Below are positions 33,897 to 41,997 of a stretch of 64,000 nucleotides of DNA, piece after piece; position 1 is the first letter of the stretch, and each line of letters begins with the position of its first letter. Position numbers and translations under genes: made by a program. The notes under the pieces are model-generated. The model was not told the origin of the DNA. It saw only the letters and a list, made by a program, of their open reading frames with translations, and ran no database searches. Source of the DNA: Altererythrobacter sp. B11 (GTDB lineage Bacteria; Pseudomonadota; Alphaproteobacteria; Sphingomonadales; Sphingomonadaceae). The DNA lies in assembly GCF_003569745.1 (NCBI RefSeq), contig NZ_AP018498.1, positions 2,393,001 through 2,457,000 on the forward strand. Reading direction: 5' to 3'.

Positions 33897-35407
33897 CGGC
33901 CGGTATCCCGCGCTGCCAGACCGAGCGCCGTCAGGCCATTGTCGTCGAGAAGATGGATGTCGGCGAGAAACTGGATTGCGGATGCCAGCCGCGGTGTGGT
34001 GGCGACCGGCTGGTAGGCAGCAAGATAGACGAAACGCCCCTCTTGCTGCTCGAACAGGAAGGTATAATCGCCCTGTCGCCGCAGTTTCTGCATGGCGACA
34101 TGGCTATGCCGCCTGATGATGCGCTCGATTATATAGTCTGCGATGAGCGTGGCGATGCTCTCCTCTTCCCTGCCTTCGAGCCATGATATTTCTGTCCGTA
34201 GCGAATGGGCCATCCCGCGATCGGGCAGACCTTGCGCGGCGGCGGCAGCCAGATCGGGACGGCCGAGGAGACGCTGATGAAGCGCAGCAATCAGCAGGCA
34301 TGCGCTGACGGCCTTGTCGGCAGCGGCGCCGCGTGCGCCGGTGAGTTCGTCCCACATCTCGGCAAATTCGAAGGTACGTGGATCGAGGCCGAGTCGCAGC
34401 GCGCGCCAACTCAGGTCTGGATGGGGCTCATCCAGCGTTTCCAGATGGGTGAGGATATCAGCGCGGATCTCAGTAAGCGACTTGCCTTGAGCCTCGGCGT
34501 TGATGATCGCTATGCCCCACGCGAGCAGTGCGGCGCATGCTACCTGCATCATGTCCTGGCATTGATAGGCTTCCCAGGCGAGCCGCTGGGTTTCGAGGCT
34601 GGACGGAAGGGCCGGCTCGGGTGGATCGAAAAGATGCCAGCGGACCTGTTCGGGGCTTGGCCACTCCTCTTGCGTGAAGGCGGTTTCGAGGATGAGGTCG
34701 AGCGATGCCGCGCGGCTCGGCCCTGACTTGCTCGCGTCATCGGACCGGGCGAAGAGCAGTGTTTCGTAGAAAGTCCGCTCCTCGCTTTCTTCCGCGATCT
34801 GCGAAGGTGCGATGGGTTGAAGCCGGTCGAGTTCGCGAAGGCTTACCTTGGCGTCGACGATCTTCTGTCGCAGGAGTCTGGCGAGGTCCGGTCCGATGGC
34901 GTCGGCAAACAGGGAGGCCGCGCGACGGCCGAGATCCTTGGTGACGACCTGGATGCCGTGGCGGTTCTCGGTGAAGAGGTTCATTTCGGCCATCTGGCTG
35001 TAATAGGCGCCGCCGAAGACCCCGAGCGACTGGCGAAGATAGCGTTCCTGGGCGGGATCGGTCGAGGCGGCGGCTTCAAAGTCGATCACGCGTCCCGAGG
35101 TCGCGAGGCGGCGATTGGCCCATTCGATACCGCCGACGCCGGTTTCACCCGTCCGTGCTGACACGAGGGCGTAGAGTGCCTCGGCGCGGCGCACCCAGAT
35201 GCGCCAGGCTTCGAAGTCGCTGGTCGCGCCCCGGCGGGCATAGGTTTCGCTCACCCAGCAATAATAGCCATAGTAGCGCATGCGCAGCGTGACGTTGCTG
35301 ATGCCCGGGAGCAGTGACTGATAGAGCAGCACGCCGCTATTCTGCATGCCGAGCGGGTCGAGCCCGCGTTTTTCGGCTTTTTCGGTCCATTGTGGCAGCA
35401 GGTTCAT
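33893..35407 (-). CDS. Conserved hypothetical partner of the PLD protein, 504 aa
   Basis: I cannot assign a function. It begins MNLLPQWTEKAEKRGLDPLG and continues QNSGVLLYQSLLPGISNVTLRMRYYGYYCWV, a pattern (PG-x-S-x4-R-x2-YY) that loosely recalls the start of DUF6361-type proteins found beside PLD genes. The rest is helical with many Ala/Leu repeats and no catalytic motif. It is the first gene of the minus-strand pair and is coupled to the PLD gene by ATGA, so it most likely recognises or positions the substrate for it. Confidence 0.65.
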   Translation of the reverse strand: MNLLPQWTEKAEKRGLDPLGMQNSGVLLYQSLLPGISNVTLRMRYYGYYCWVSETYARRGATSDFEAWRIWVRRAEALYALVSARTGETGVGGIEWANRRLATSGRVIDFEAAASTDPAQERYLRQSLGVFGGAYYSQMAEMNLFTENRHGIQVVTKDLGRRAASLFADAIGPDLARLLRQKIVDAKVSLRELDRLQPIAPSQIAEESEERTFYETLLFARSDDASKSGPSRAASLDLILETAFTQEEWPSPEQVRWHLFDPPEPALPSSLETQRLAWEAYQCQDMMQVACAALLAWGIAIINAEAQGKSLTEIRADILTHLETLDEPHPDLSWRALRLGLDPRTFEFAEMWDELTGARGAAADKAVSACLLIAALHQRLLGRPDLAAAAAQGLPDRGMAHSLRTEISWLEGREEESIATLIADYIIERIIRRHSHVAMQKLRRQGDYTFLFEQQEGRFVYLAAYQPVATTPRLASAIQFLADIHLLDDNGLTALGLAARDTGR

Positions 35408-35476
35408 CGGCCCTCGGTGACTGTTCGGGCCGGCGGCCTCATTTCGCCATAGTAATGAGGAATGAAGTAATGGTGA

Positions 35477-36214
35477 TCAATCGAGCGGATCATTTTGCGG
35501 GACGGTCTGGCCGGCACGTCGTATCGAGGTTGCCGCGATGGCTGCGAGAACCAGGCCTGCGATCACGAAACAGAGGTCGCCGACGATGCGCCACGCCAGT
35601 ACCCCCGCGACTCCGCCGAGCAGGAAGGACAGCACGGTACCCGTGTGAAGGCTCAATCGGGTTGTAATTTCCCCGCGATCCGCGGGGCCAGCCTTACCGC
35701 GAAGGATATCGAGCATCCTGGCGAGTCCGATGCCGATGTCAGTGGCCATGCCCGATACATGGGTGGTGCGCACCCGCGCGTTCGAAATATCGGTAACGAT
35801 GGCGTTCTGCTGCCCCATGAGGAAAGCGAGGCCGATGATCAGCATCGGCACCCCTGCGGAGCGATCGAGGGCCATCCGCGTAAGGCCGAGCGCGGCAAGA
35901 AGAGCGGCTTCGGCCAGGATCACGCGGGCGTAGATGGTGCCGATCCCGCGCCGCAGGCCTGAGCCGATCGCGAGCGTCGAAACCATGGAGCCGATGATGA
36001 AGGACAGGACTATGGCGAGATAGCCAAGAGCATGCCCCCATTGTCCCATCGCGAGCAGGCTGGAGAGGGCGGACACATTTCCGGTCATGTTGGCGGAGAA
36101 AAAGCCGACCTCGTGAAACGCCGCCGCATTGAGTCCGCCCGCCACCCACGCCAGCGCGAAGGCAAGCTTGCGGTCCAGCCGACTGTCGCGTGCGTCGCCC
36201 TGGCGGATCAGCAT
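35477..36214 (-). CDS. YoaK/DUF1275 membrane protein
   Basis: 245 residues with about six hydrophobic segments. DUF1275 features are present: LAFALAWVAGGLNAAAFHEVGFFSANMTGNVSAL near the N-terminus and MGQQNAIVTDISNARVRTTHVSGMATDIG in the middle. The role is unknown; a small-solute transport or sensing role is sometimes suggested. The ATG at 36214 lies 7 bases after the DUF167 stop, and the open frame further upstream overlaps that gene in another frame. Confidence 0.85.
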   Translation of the reverse strand: MLIRQGDARDSRLDRKLAFALAWVAGGLNAAAFHEVGFFSANMTGNVSALSSLLAMGQWGHALGYLAIVLSFIIGSMVSTLAIGSGLRRGIGTIYARVILAEAALLAALGLTRMALDRSAGVPMLIIGLAFLMGQQNAIVTDISNARVRTTHVSGMATDIGIGLARMLDILRGKAGPADRGEITTRLSLHTGTVLSFLLGGVAGVLAWRIVGDLCFVIAGLVLAAIAATSIRRAGQTVPQNDPLD

Positions 36215-36221
36215 TCCGCGA

Positions 36222-36524
36222 TCATCCGCGCGGCTGCCCGATGCGCACGACTTTGGTGCGGCCTGTCTCGCCGCGAACGATCTGGATCGAAGAGACGGGC
36301 TGGCCCAGGGCGTGGGCGAGAAGGCGCAGGATCGCTTCATTGGCCTTGCCGCCCTCGGCTGTGGCCGTTGTGCGCACAAGAAGTTCCAGGCCCCCGGCTT
36401 GCGATGGCAGAAGGATTGCGTCGGCCGAAGCATTTGGCGTGGCGCGGAGCACGAGACGTCCTTCGCGATCCGCCAGCGCGCGGATTTCGATCGCAGAGGG
36501 CATCGGGATCCGGCGTCGCGCCAT
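36222..36524 (-). CDS. DUF167 (YggU) family protein
   Basis: 100 residues with the DUF167 pattern LRATPNASADAI, KANEAILRLLAHALGQPVSSIQIVRGETGRTKVVRI. The family has a small alpha/beta fold and no established function; it is usually a chromosomal housekeeping-type gene. Its ATG overlaps the stop of the PhnA-like gene (TGATG at 36522-36526), and the DUF1275 gene follows after 7 bases. Confidence 0.87.
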   Translation of the reverse strand: MARRRIPMPSAIEIRALADREGRLVLRATPNASADAILLPSQAGGLELLVRTTATAEGGKANEAILRLLAHALGQPVSSIQIVRGETGRTKVVRIGQPRG

Positions 36525-36832
36525 CAGCGCTTGCGAACGAACTCGGCGCGCAGCACGAGGCCTTTGATGCCGTCGAACTTGCAATCGATTTCCTGTGCGT
36601 CACCGGTCAGGCGGATCGCCTTGATGAGCGTTCCGCGCTTGAGCGTCTGACCAGCGCCTTTGACGTCCAGATCCTTGATGAGTGTCACCTGATCGCCGTC
36701 GGCGAGAAGGTTGCCGACAGCATCCCGGACTTCTGGCTGAACGGCGGCGTGCTGGCGCTGGGCAAGTTGGGAAGCTGGCAACCACTCGCCGCTTTCCTCA
36801 TCATAGACATAATCTTCGTTGCTATCGGTCAT
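36524..36832 (-). CDS. PhnA/YjdM C-terminal domain protein
   Basis: 102 residues. Residues 35-102 (VRDAVGNLLADGDQVTLIKDLDVKGAGQTLKRGTLIKAIRL and DCKFDGIKGLVLRAEFVRK) match the C-terminal SH3-like domain of PhnA/YjdM. The usual N-terminal four-Cys zinc ribbon is missing: the first 34 residues are acidic and hold no Cys. It heads a three-gene overlapping series with DUF167 and DUF1275. The PhnA name does not imply phosphonate metabolism. Confidence 0.82.
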   Translation of the reverse strand: MTDSNEDYVYDEESGEWLPASQLAQRQHAAVQPEVRDAVGNLLADGDQVTLIKDLDVKGAGQTLKRGTLIKAIRLTGDAQEIDCKFDGIKGLVLRAEFVRKR

Positions 36833-36853
36833 CTGTCCTTGTCCCTTGGTCAG

Positions 36854-37117
36854 TCACTGTTGGCCGGCGACAGCCTGGCGCAAGCGCACACCGCGTCCGC
36901 CGGTCTGGCTGGTCGCATTCTCGCCGATCAGCTCGACACCTGCGCGTTCAAGCGCTGTGACGACCTTGACCAGCGTTTCCACGACGCCCCGCACCTGGCC
37001 GTCCGACGCTTCCATCCGCTGGATCGTGGGAAGCGATACGTTTGCCAGTTCCGCCAGTCGCTTCTGGTCGATGCCGAGCAAGGCTCGCGCCGCGCGCATC
37101 TGCTGTGAGGTGATCAT
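36854..37117 (-). CDS. XRE-family helix-turn-helix regulator, 87 aa
   Basis: Residues 5-45 (QQMRAARALLGIDQKRLAELANVSLPTIQRMEAS) are a Cro/CI-type HTH; the recognition helix is SLPTIQRMEAS. The C-terminal part is short, with VRGVVETLVKVVTALERAGVELIG, a common ending of small plasmid-borne regulators. It lies just upstream of the PhnA-DUF167-DUF1275 run (gap 21 bases) and may control it. Confidence 0.87.
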   Translation of the reverse strand: MITSQQMRAARALLGIDQKRLAELANVSLPTIQRMEASDGQVRGVVETLVKVVTALERAGVELIGENATSQTGGRGVRLRQAVAGQQ

Positions 37118-37285
37118 GCTGCGCTTATGACGTATAAGACATCATATTTCAATCTTACACCATCACTGTCCATATGTTATACCCAAGCCAACCGGAAATT
37201 TGGAATATGGCAGACGTGATCTCGTGATGCACATCGCAATGAGGCGGATCGACCGATTCGGCGGCGCTCGGCGCATCATGGTGCG

Positions 37286-37504
37286 ATGAAGACGGGCAAG
37301 CGGATCAGGGGCTTTTTCCTCCTCCAGAATATGATGCTGAAGGATTTCGTCCGGGAGGCAAGCGCGCGGCAGGCGCTTGCGCAGGAGGAGGTCGACCGAC
37401 TTTGCCGGCTGGAGGCGCTCAATGCTGCCGAGCTTGAGAGATGGGAGCAGGATCTCTTCTTGGCCGGTGACCAGCCGACGTTTCGGCAGAGAGGCGGCGG
37501 GTAA
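37286..37504 (+). CDS. Small hypothetical protein, 72 aa
   Basis: A basic, helical peptide (LQNMMLKDFVREASARQALAQEEVDRLCRLEALNAAELERWEQDLF) without a known family. The ATG lacks a strong ribosome-binding site, but charge and helix pattern look protein-like. It is divergent from the XRE gene across a 168-base gap. Confidence 0.45.
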   Translation: MKTGKRIRGFFLLQNMMLKDFVREASARQALAQEEVDRLCRLEALNAAELERWEQDLFLAGDQPTFRQRGGG

Positions 37505-37637
37505 GGAGGCCTGTTCATATCGCGCGAACGAACCCGGCGCTGCCCTGCTCGCTTACCGTCAGCGAGCGATTTCAGAGGCGGTTACAGGCTCGGGCTGATT
37601 TGAGGCATAGTTCCCCCCTTACCGGACCATCCGGCCA

Positions 37638-37841
37638 TCAGGCCGGACCGATCCACAGCAATTCGAGGATGCTTGCTCCGCGCTGCCAGGCCTCGACCCG
37701 AACCCGTCGATCCTGATGCGTCCGAAGATCCGCGTCTGTCTGAAGGCGCCAGAGAGGCCCCTCCTCGACCTCCAGAAAAGGGCCACGCTCGTTGAGGCGC
37801 AGTATCCCGTGCAATCGCAGCGGCGCCTTGCTGTCAGTCAT
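37638..37841 (-). CDS. DUF5818-like small protein, 67 aa
   Basis: The pattern RLNERGPFLEVEEGPLWRLQTDADLRTHQDRRVRVEAWQRGASILELLWIGPA matches the small OB-like DUF5818 proteins of sphingomonads (typical GLYWRL and VEG...W-hydrophobic-GPA ending). Start ATG 37841 has GGAGG 9 bases upstream. The function is unknown. It is divergent from the next gene. Confidence 0.7.
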   Translation of the reverse strand: MTDSKAPLRLHGILRLNERGPFLEVEEGPLWRLQTDADLRTHQDRRVRVEAWQRGASILELLWIGPA

Positions 37842-37984
37842 GGGCGATTGCCTCCGGGATGGAGACTGTCCGGGGCGAGCGGGATGAAAAAGACAGAACA
37901 GACATTGCCTCCGCATGGCATAAGCGTGTTCAGACTTGCAATCTTGTTCATTTTATGTTCTCAGGCACGCTGAGGAGCCACGCC

Positions 37985-38380
37985 ATGATCCGCGATTATC
38001 TCGCCAGCTATGATTATAACTTGCCGCTGGACGATGCGGCGGTCGATCCTGATCTGCCACTGGTTCGCCGTCGGCTGGCGAGCCTCGCGGCGAGCGAGGG
38101 TCTGGATGGCGGCTATTACGAGGCCCAGGAGATGGCCGAGGCGTTTCTCGATGCTGCCCGAGAGGCGAATGCGGGCATCGAGGCGGAGGACAGCCCTGCC
38201 CGTGTTCGGCTGCGTGATATTCTGGATCGCGACCTTGCCTATCAGCATGAGCTGTTCGATGAAGTTTGCCAACTGCCGTTGGCGGACGCAGCCGCGCATC
38301 TGACCTGGCTTGCCGATTTGATGAAGCGGCGGGCAGATATGGCGCGGCCAATCGCGGCCGAGCTCGGTTATCGCCACTGA
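37985..38380 (+). CDS. Hypothetical helical protein, 131 aa
   Basis: I do not recognise it. It is acidic and entirely helical (RRRLASLAASEGLDGGYYEAQEMAEAFLDAAREAN and further similar helices). The ATG at 37985 has GAGGAG 8 bases upstream; an earlier in-frame start at 37859 has no such site. It converges with the 38,468 gene. Confidence 0.65.
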   Translation: MIRDYLASYDYNLPLDDAAVDPDLPLVRRRLASLAASEGLDGGYYEAQEMAEAFLDAAREANAGIEAEDSPARVRLRDILDRDLAYQHELFDEVCQLPLADAAAHLTWLADLMKRRADMARPIAAELGYRH

Positions 38381-38467
38381 CGCGGCCATCTTCGGTACAA
38401 TCAAGCCTTTTGCCGCCCTTCATCTTCGACATGCGTGCGTGCATTGGCATGGCCTGATGCGTGACTT

Positions 38468-39037
38468 TCAGGCATTTCCCAGGCGGGTTGCCACCGAGCG
38501 AACGATGCGCGCTTGCTCGGGTCCGAGCGTAGCGAGAAGCTTAAGCTCAGCGTCTGTGAGTTCTTCCTCGGTGGAATAGGCATCGATGGTATAGCTGCCC
38601 CGCGCGAAGGTGTCGGCGGAAGGCAGCACCATGGCGGTGTAGGATTGTGGCCAGAAGCAGATGAGCAGCCAGGGCCAGTTCGGTATCTGAGGCTCATAGC
38701 GAGCGAAGATGATGTCACGGGTGCGCAAGGCAGACGGGCGCCGGTCGAGAAGAGCGGGCGCTACCGGGGTCATCCGCGGCTCGCACAGAAATGCCTCGAA
38801 TTCGTGCATTTCTGCGAGGCTTTCGAGGATCACGGGGTAGTAGCGGCCGAGTGCCAGACCTCCGCCCGAAAAGCGAGGTGGGATGTCGATCAGCAGGATA
38901 TCCGGCAATGTCGGAAGTGGCCGGTGATAATAGAGCCTCGTGGCGGCCAGGTCATCGATAAGTCGCATGAAGAGAGTTTTTCGGTGAAGCCGTTTGGCAG
39001 TCAACAACAGTCGCAGACAGATTGACGGTATCGTCAT
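38468..39037 (-). CDS. Hypothetical protein coupled to the split PAPS-reductase-like gene, 189 aa
   Basis: The family is unknown to me. It contains YHRPLPTLPDILLIDIPPRFSGGG and NWPWLLICFWPQSY, and an acidic C-terminal helix (EEELTDAELKLLATLGPEQARIVRS). Its ATG (39037) overlaps the stop of the PAPS-reductase-like C-terminal fragment (39034-39036), so it was originally the next gene in that operon. With the upstream gene interrupted by an insertion, its transcription now must start inside or beyond the insert. Confidence 0.65.
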   Translation of the reverse strand: MTIPSICLRLLLTAKRLHRKTLFMRLIDDLAATRLYYHRPLPTLPDILLIDIPPRFSGGGLALGRYYPVILESLAEMHEFEAFLCEPRMTPVAPALLDRRPSALRTRDIIFARYEPQIPNWPWLLICFWPQSYTAMVLPSADTFARGSYTIDAYSTEEELTDAELKLLATLGPEQARIVRSVATRLGNA

Positions 39038-39639
39038 GCCGCGAGCCGTTCGACACCCGCATTGAACCGATCGATCCAGTCCCGCATCGTCGGTCGTTCG
39101 GCGAGTGGGATCTGGGCCGCGACCCGTTGGAAGTCGATCAGATCAACCGGTGCGCCGGCAATGATCGCGTCTATTTCGGAAGCAGGCAGCAGAGCGCGTT
39201 CACGGATGAAGTGGGTCATCGAGCCGGGGCGCTCACGCGTCGACTTGCGCCAGAGACCCTCGACCGTCACAAGACGCGAAGCGGCGCGAGCCTCCACCAA
39301 TATGATCAGGCGGAGGCACCAGCCCGGAAGGGTGATCAACTCGCCCGTTTTCTGTGCGAGACAAAGCCAGCAAGCCGATTTGATCGGTACGGGCAGGCCT
39401 TCGGCACGGATCCGCGCGATGCAGGCGTCTCGATCCCAACCCCAGGCGCGCAGCGGATAATGATAGTCGTACAGGTCGCTGATATGGCCTTCGCGATGGG
39501 CATAGCGGCGGCTATCGGCGGGCGAGCTGTCATAGCCGATGAGCTTGACAACCTTGCCGCCTTCGGCCCATATTTTCCGCGCCGGCCCCCATGAATTAAC
39601 CCATCGATCTTGCGGCTGTATTTTCCATTTCTGCGAGCA
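39034..39639 (-). pseudogene. PAPS-reductase-like gene, C-terminal fragment (split by insertion)
   Basis: About 200 codons without a usable start, open from the insertion point at 39639 down to the stop at 39034. The frame begins CSQKWKIQPQDRW and continues IGYDSSPADSRRYAHREGH, YHYPLRAWGWDRDACIARIR and LPVPIKSACWLCLAQKTGE. These are the features of the C-terminal half of PAPS-reductase/ATP-pyrophosphatase-family proteins. Its N-terminal half is at 48831-49196. Joining TGC at 48831-48833 to TCG at 39634-39636 restores one 322-residue frame. A 101-aa protein from the TTG at 39339 would be an annotation artefact. Confidence 0.87.
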
Positions 39640-39649
39640 TTAGGTCTGC
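39640..39649 (+). repeat. Left terminal inverted repeat of the island
   Basis: TTAGGTCTGC matches 9 of 10 bases of the right-end repeat in inverse orientation. It is followed by GACCT (39654-39658), which makes a short palindrome AGGTC/GACCT with it, perhaps recombinase arms. Confidence 0.75.
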
Positions 39650-39742
39650 ATCGACCTGTCGTATTGGCTGCGCAAAGCCCGCATTTCCGACATCCCCAGT
39701 CCTCCTCCCCTTCCAAGACGCCCGATTAGGGCGTGACCGCCT

Positions 39743-40207
39743 TCAGGCAGTGGAGGGATCGGGCGCTTCGGCGTTGATGCGGATAGGGACGGGCAGGCGT
39801 ATCCGATCGAGTTCCTGCACGAGTTGCGCGTTGCGGCGTTCAAGGCGCTCCGCGCGCTGTTCGGCCTCGAGGGCGCGCTTCAGCAGGCTGGCATTATGTG
39901 TTGCGAGGGCGATGTTCTTGGCTTCCACGTGCCGAAGAGCAGAGCGTGTGCGATCGGCATCGCCGGCGGCCATTTCAGTGGCGCCCTCACGTTGCGATTG
40001 AAGCTCGCGCAGGGCGTCAAGAACGTCGGCATGGTGCGTATAGATGATGTTGCGGCCGACCCCGGCTGCTCGTGCAAGAGCGGCGACCGTTGGCGCGGCG
40101 GACGGGTCTTTGGCAAGGACGCCAAGGGCTTCGCGCAGACGTGCATTGGTGTTCGCCCGGCGACGGGCCTGCGGGGTGGATAGGTCAGATTCAGACGTCA
40201 CCGGCAT
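39743..40207 (-). CDS. GinD/TnpC-like HTH-coiled-coil protein (DUF6262 type)
   Basis: 154 residues: a basic N-terminal HTH-like segment (RRRANTNARLREALGVLAKDPSAAPTVAALARAAGVGRNIIYTHHADVLDAL), then a long coiled coil (residues about 70-135). It sits last in the recombinase operon, as TnpC/GinD does, and probably helps orient or regulate recombination. Start is taken as ATG 40207; GTG 40201 has better spacing from AAGGA. It overlaps the last recombinase gene's 3' end by 17 bases. Confidence 0.82.
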   Translation of the reverse strand: MPVTSESDLSTPQARRRANTNARLREALGVLAKDPSAAPTVAALARAAGVGRNIIYTHHADVLDALRELQSQREGATEMAAGDADRTRSALRHVEAKNIALATHNASLLKRALEAEQRAERLERRNAQLVQELDRIRLPVPIRINAEAPDPSTA

Positions 40208-41993
40208 TTCCTTCGTCGAGCTGGTCGAGGATACGGCGAGATTCCTGGATGCGGGCTTCGGCAAGTGCTCGGCTCTCGCGATCGAGGTCATCGCGCTGGA
40301 TCAATGCGGTGTTTCGTTCAAGCCGCGCTTCCCAGACCGGCCTATGCCGGTCGGTCACGGCGAAGTTGGCGCAAGTCGAGCAGGTGCTTTGTGTGCGAAG
40401 CACCGGGTTCGGCTCGCGCTCGCCGCCGAGGCAAGCGGAGGTCTCCCGGCGGTAGAGGCAGTAGCCCCAGTCGCATACGCCGAGGCGCATATCCGTGCCG
40501 GCGAGGATCTCGGTGATATATCCATCGACGTCGCTCGATAGCGTGCGCCCGCGGAACGGCGATCGCTCGGAGAGCATGACGCCCGCCTTCCCGGCGACGT
40601 TCGGCGCCAGGAGCAGGTCTTCCAGCGCCTTGCGGGTTTCTTCGGCGGCTTGGTCGTCGATCAGCTGGGCAAGCTCGAAGTCGGTGCCCACATAGGCCCG
40701 GTCGGTCATCGCGCGGTGGACATGGCCGAGATGGCGTTGCAGCGCCGTCAGGCCGGTGCGGTCGCGCCGCCCGATGAACCGTGAGAACGTCTTGCGACCC
40801 TGATAGGTGGTCAGGTGCCAGGTTCCGCCTTGGTGTTCCGGCAAGGCAAGGAACGGCGCAAGTCGTTCGTTCAAGCGGATATTGACCATGGGTGATCGCA
40901 GTCGAGCGACGGGCATCATCGTCGGAAGCGGCGAGCGTCCCCGGCCGAGCTGGTGGAGCCAGAGGTTCCTCTTCCCGCTAAGTTCGCGAAGCGGAGCGGA
41001 GAGACGTTCGAGGATGTGGATCGCCCGCTGGACCGGCTCGGGCGCGAGCCAGCGATGGACGTCCCCATGTTCCGTCAGCGACGTCTTCGTGATCGTGCCG
41101 ACCAGATAGACGTGTTCCTCGCCGTCTCCGTCGGCCGCGCGCCGTTCGAGGCAACCCTCCTCAAGCCTGAGTATTTCGGAGGCTCTCGCGCCAACGAGAT
41201 AGGCGATGACGACGAAGCAGGCGTCGCCAAGGCGATCGAGCATGAACGTCAGGCGGCGCAGCGGCCATTCCGGATTCGGATACAGATCCGCGTGGGGGCA
41301 TGGCTCAGCCAACATGGCGCGTCTGATATGCCAGTGGAGCCTTCGCCCCTGATGCTGTTGTCGAAACTTCTCATACAGATCTTCGAGGCGATCGCGCAGC
41401 GCGAGTATCTGGTCCGCTGGGTCACCGAGCAGTTCCATAGCGCCGCTGATGAGAGGCACGGCGATCTCGTCGGGCGTATAGGGATGGCCGCCATAAGGTT
41501 TCCAGTGCCGCTTCCCAACCGAACCGGCGCGAGGCGGCGCCATCAGCGGCGCGTCGTCCAGCTTGTCGCGCTGCATGTGGAACGTGCGGATCGTGCCGAG
41601 ATAGCCTTCGGCGGTGCTGAGGGAGAGCCGTGAAGCGTTCCTGCCGGGACGGGCGCGCAACATGGCCACGAACCGGTCGACGGCGTCTTGATCGAGATCC
41701 TTGAAGCATCGGACGTTCTCGGCTGCCATCCATCGAACGAGGAAGCGGATGTGGCTGAAGTGACCATCGACCGTTTCCTTGCGAAGTGGCATCCGCCCTT
41801 CGGGCGGATCGGCCCGCAGCGAGAACAGGAACAGTTCGGCGGCGTGCCGGAGCGGCGTCCACTGATCGTCCGTGAACCGGCTCCCGTCCGGCATTTCGAA
41901 GCCCCAGTTGAACGTCGTGGCGGCGGGGACGCCTTCGTTTCCGAGCAATGGCGCCGGAAGTTGGGTAGGCGTGGATGTCGGGACGGAGGCCAT
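40191..41993 (-). CDS. Tyrosine recombinase, third of the trio (GinC-like)
   Basis: 600 residues of a large tyrosine-recombinase-family protein. The C-terminal catalytic region shows TYQGRKTFSRFIGRRDRTG, LQRHLGHVHRAMTDRAYVG (box-II His/Arg-like and the nucleophile Tyr). The last 100 residues have Cys pairs (CDWGYCLYR, CSTCANF) that could bind zinc. It starts 4 bases after the previous gene stop. All three recombinases are needed together in GInt-type elements; the same division of labour is assumed here. Confidence 0.85.
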   Translation of the reverse strand: MASVPTSTPTQLPAPLLGNEGVPAATTFNWGFEMPDGSRFTDDQWTPLRHAAELFLFSLRADPPEGRMPLRKETVDGHFSHIRFLVRWMAAENVRCFKDLDQDAVDRFVAMLRARPGRNASRLSLSTAEGYLGTIRTFHMQRDKLDDAPLMAPPRAGSVGKRHWKPYGGHPYTPDEIAVPLISGAMELLGDPADQILALRDRLEDLYEKFRQQHQGRRLHWHIRRAMLAEPCPHADLYPNPEWPLRRLTFMLDRLGDACFVVIAYLVGARASEILRLEEGCLERRAADGDGEEHVYLVGTITKTSLTEHGDVHRWLAPEPVQRAIHILERLSAPLRELSGKRNLWLHQLGRGRSPLPTMMPVARLRSPMVNIRLNERLAPFLALPEHQGGTWHLTTYQGRKTFSRFIGRRDRTGLTALQRHLGHVHRAMTDRAYVGTDFELAQLIDDQAAEETRKALEDLLLAPNVAGKAGVMLSERSPFRGRTLSSDVDGYITEILAGTDMRLGVCDWGYCLYRRETSACLGGEREPNPVLRTQSTCSTCANFAVTDRHRPVWEARLERNTALIQRDDLDRESRALAEARIQESRRILDQLDEGNAGDV

Positions 41994-41997
41994 GAGG

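Noticed and set aside
39034-39339. A 101-aa protein starting at a TTG
   Set aside because: The frame is the tail of the split PAPS-reductase-like gene, open upstream to the insertion point; the TTG is an internal Leu codon.
39336-39716. A 126-codon minus-strand frame across the left end of the insert
   Set aside because: It runs over the insertion junction out of frame with the PAPS-reductase fragment, and its translation is Ser/Arg/Pro-rich noise.
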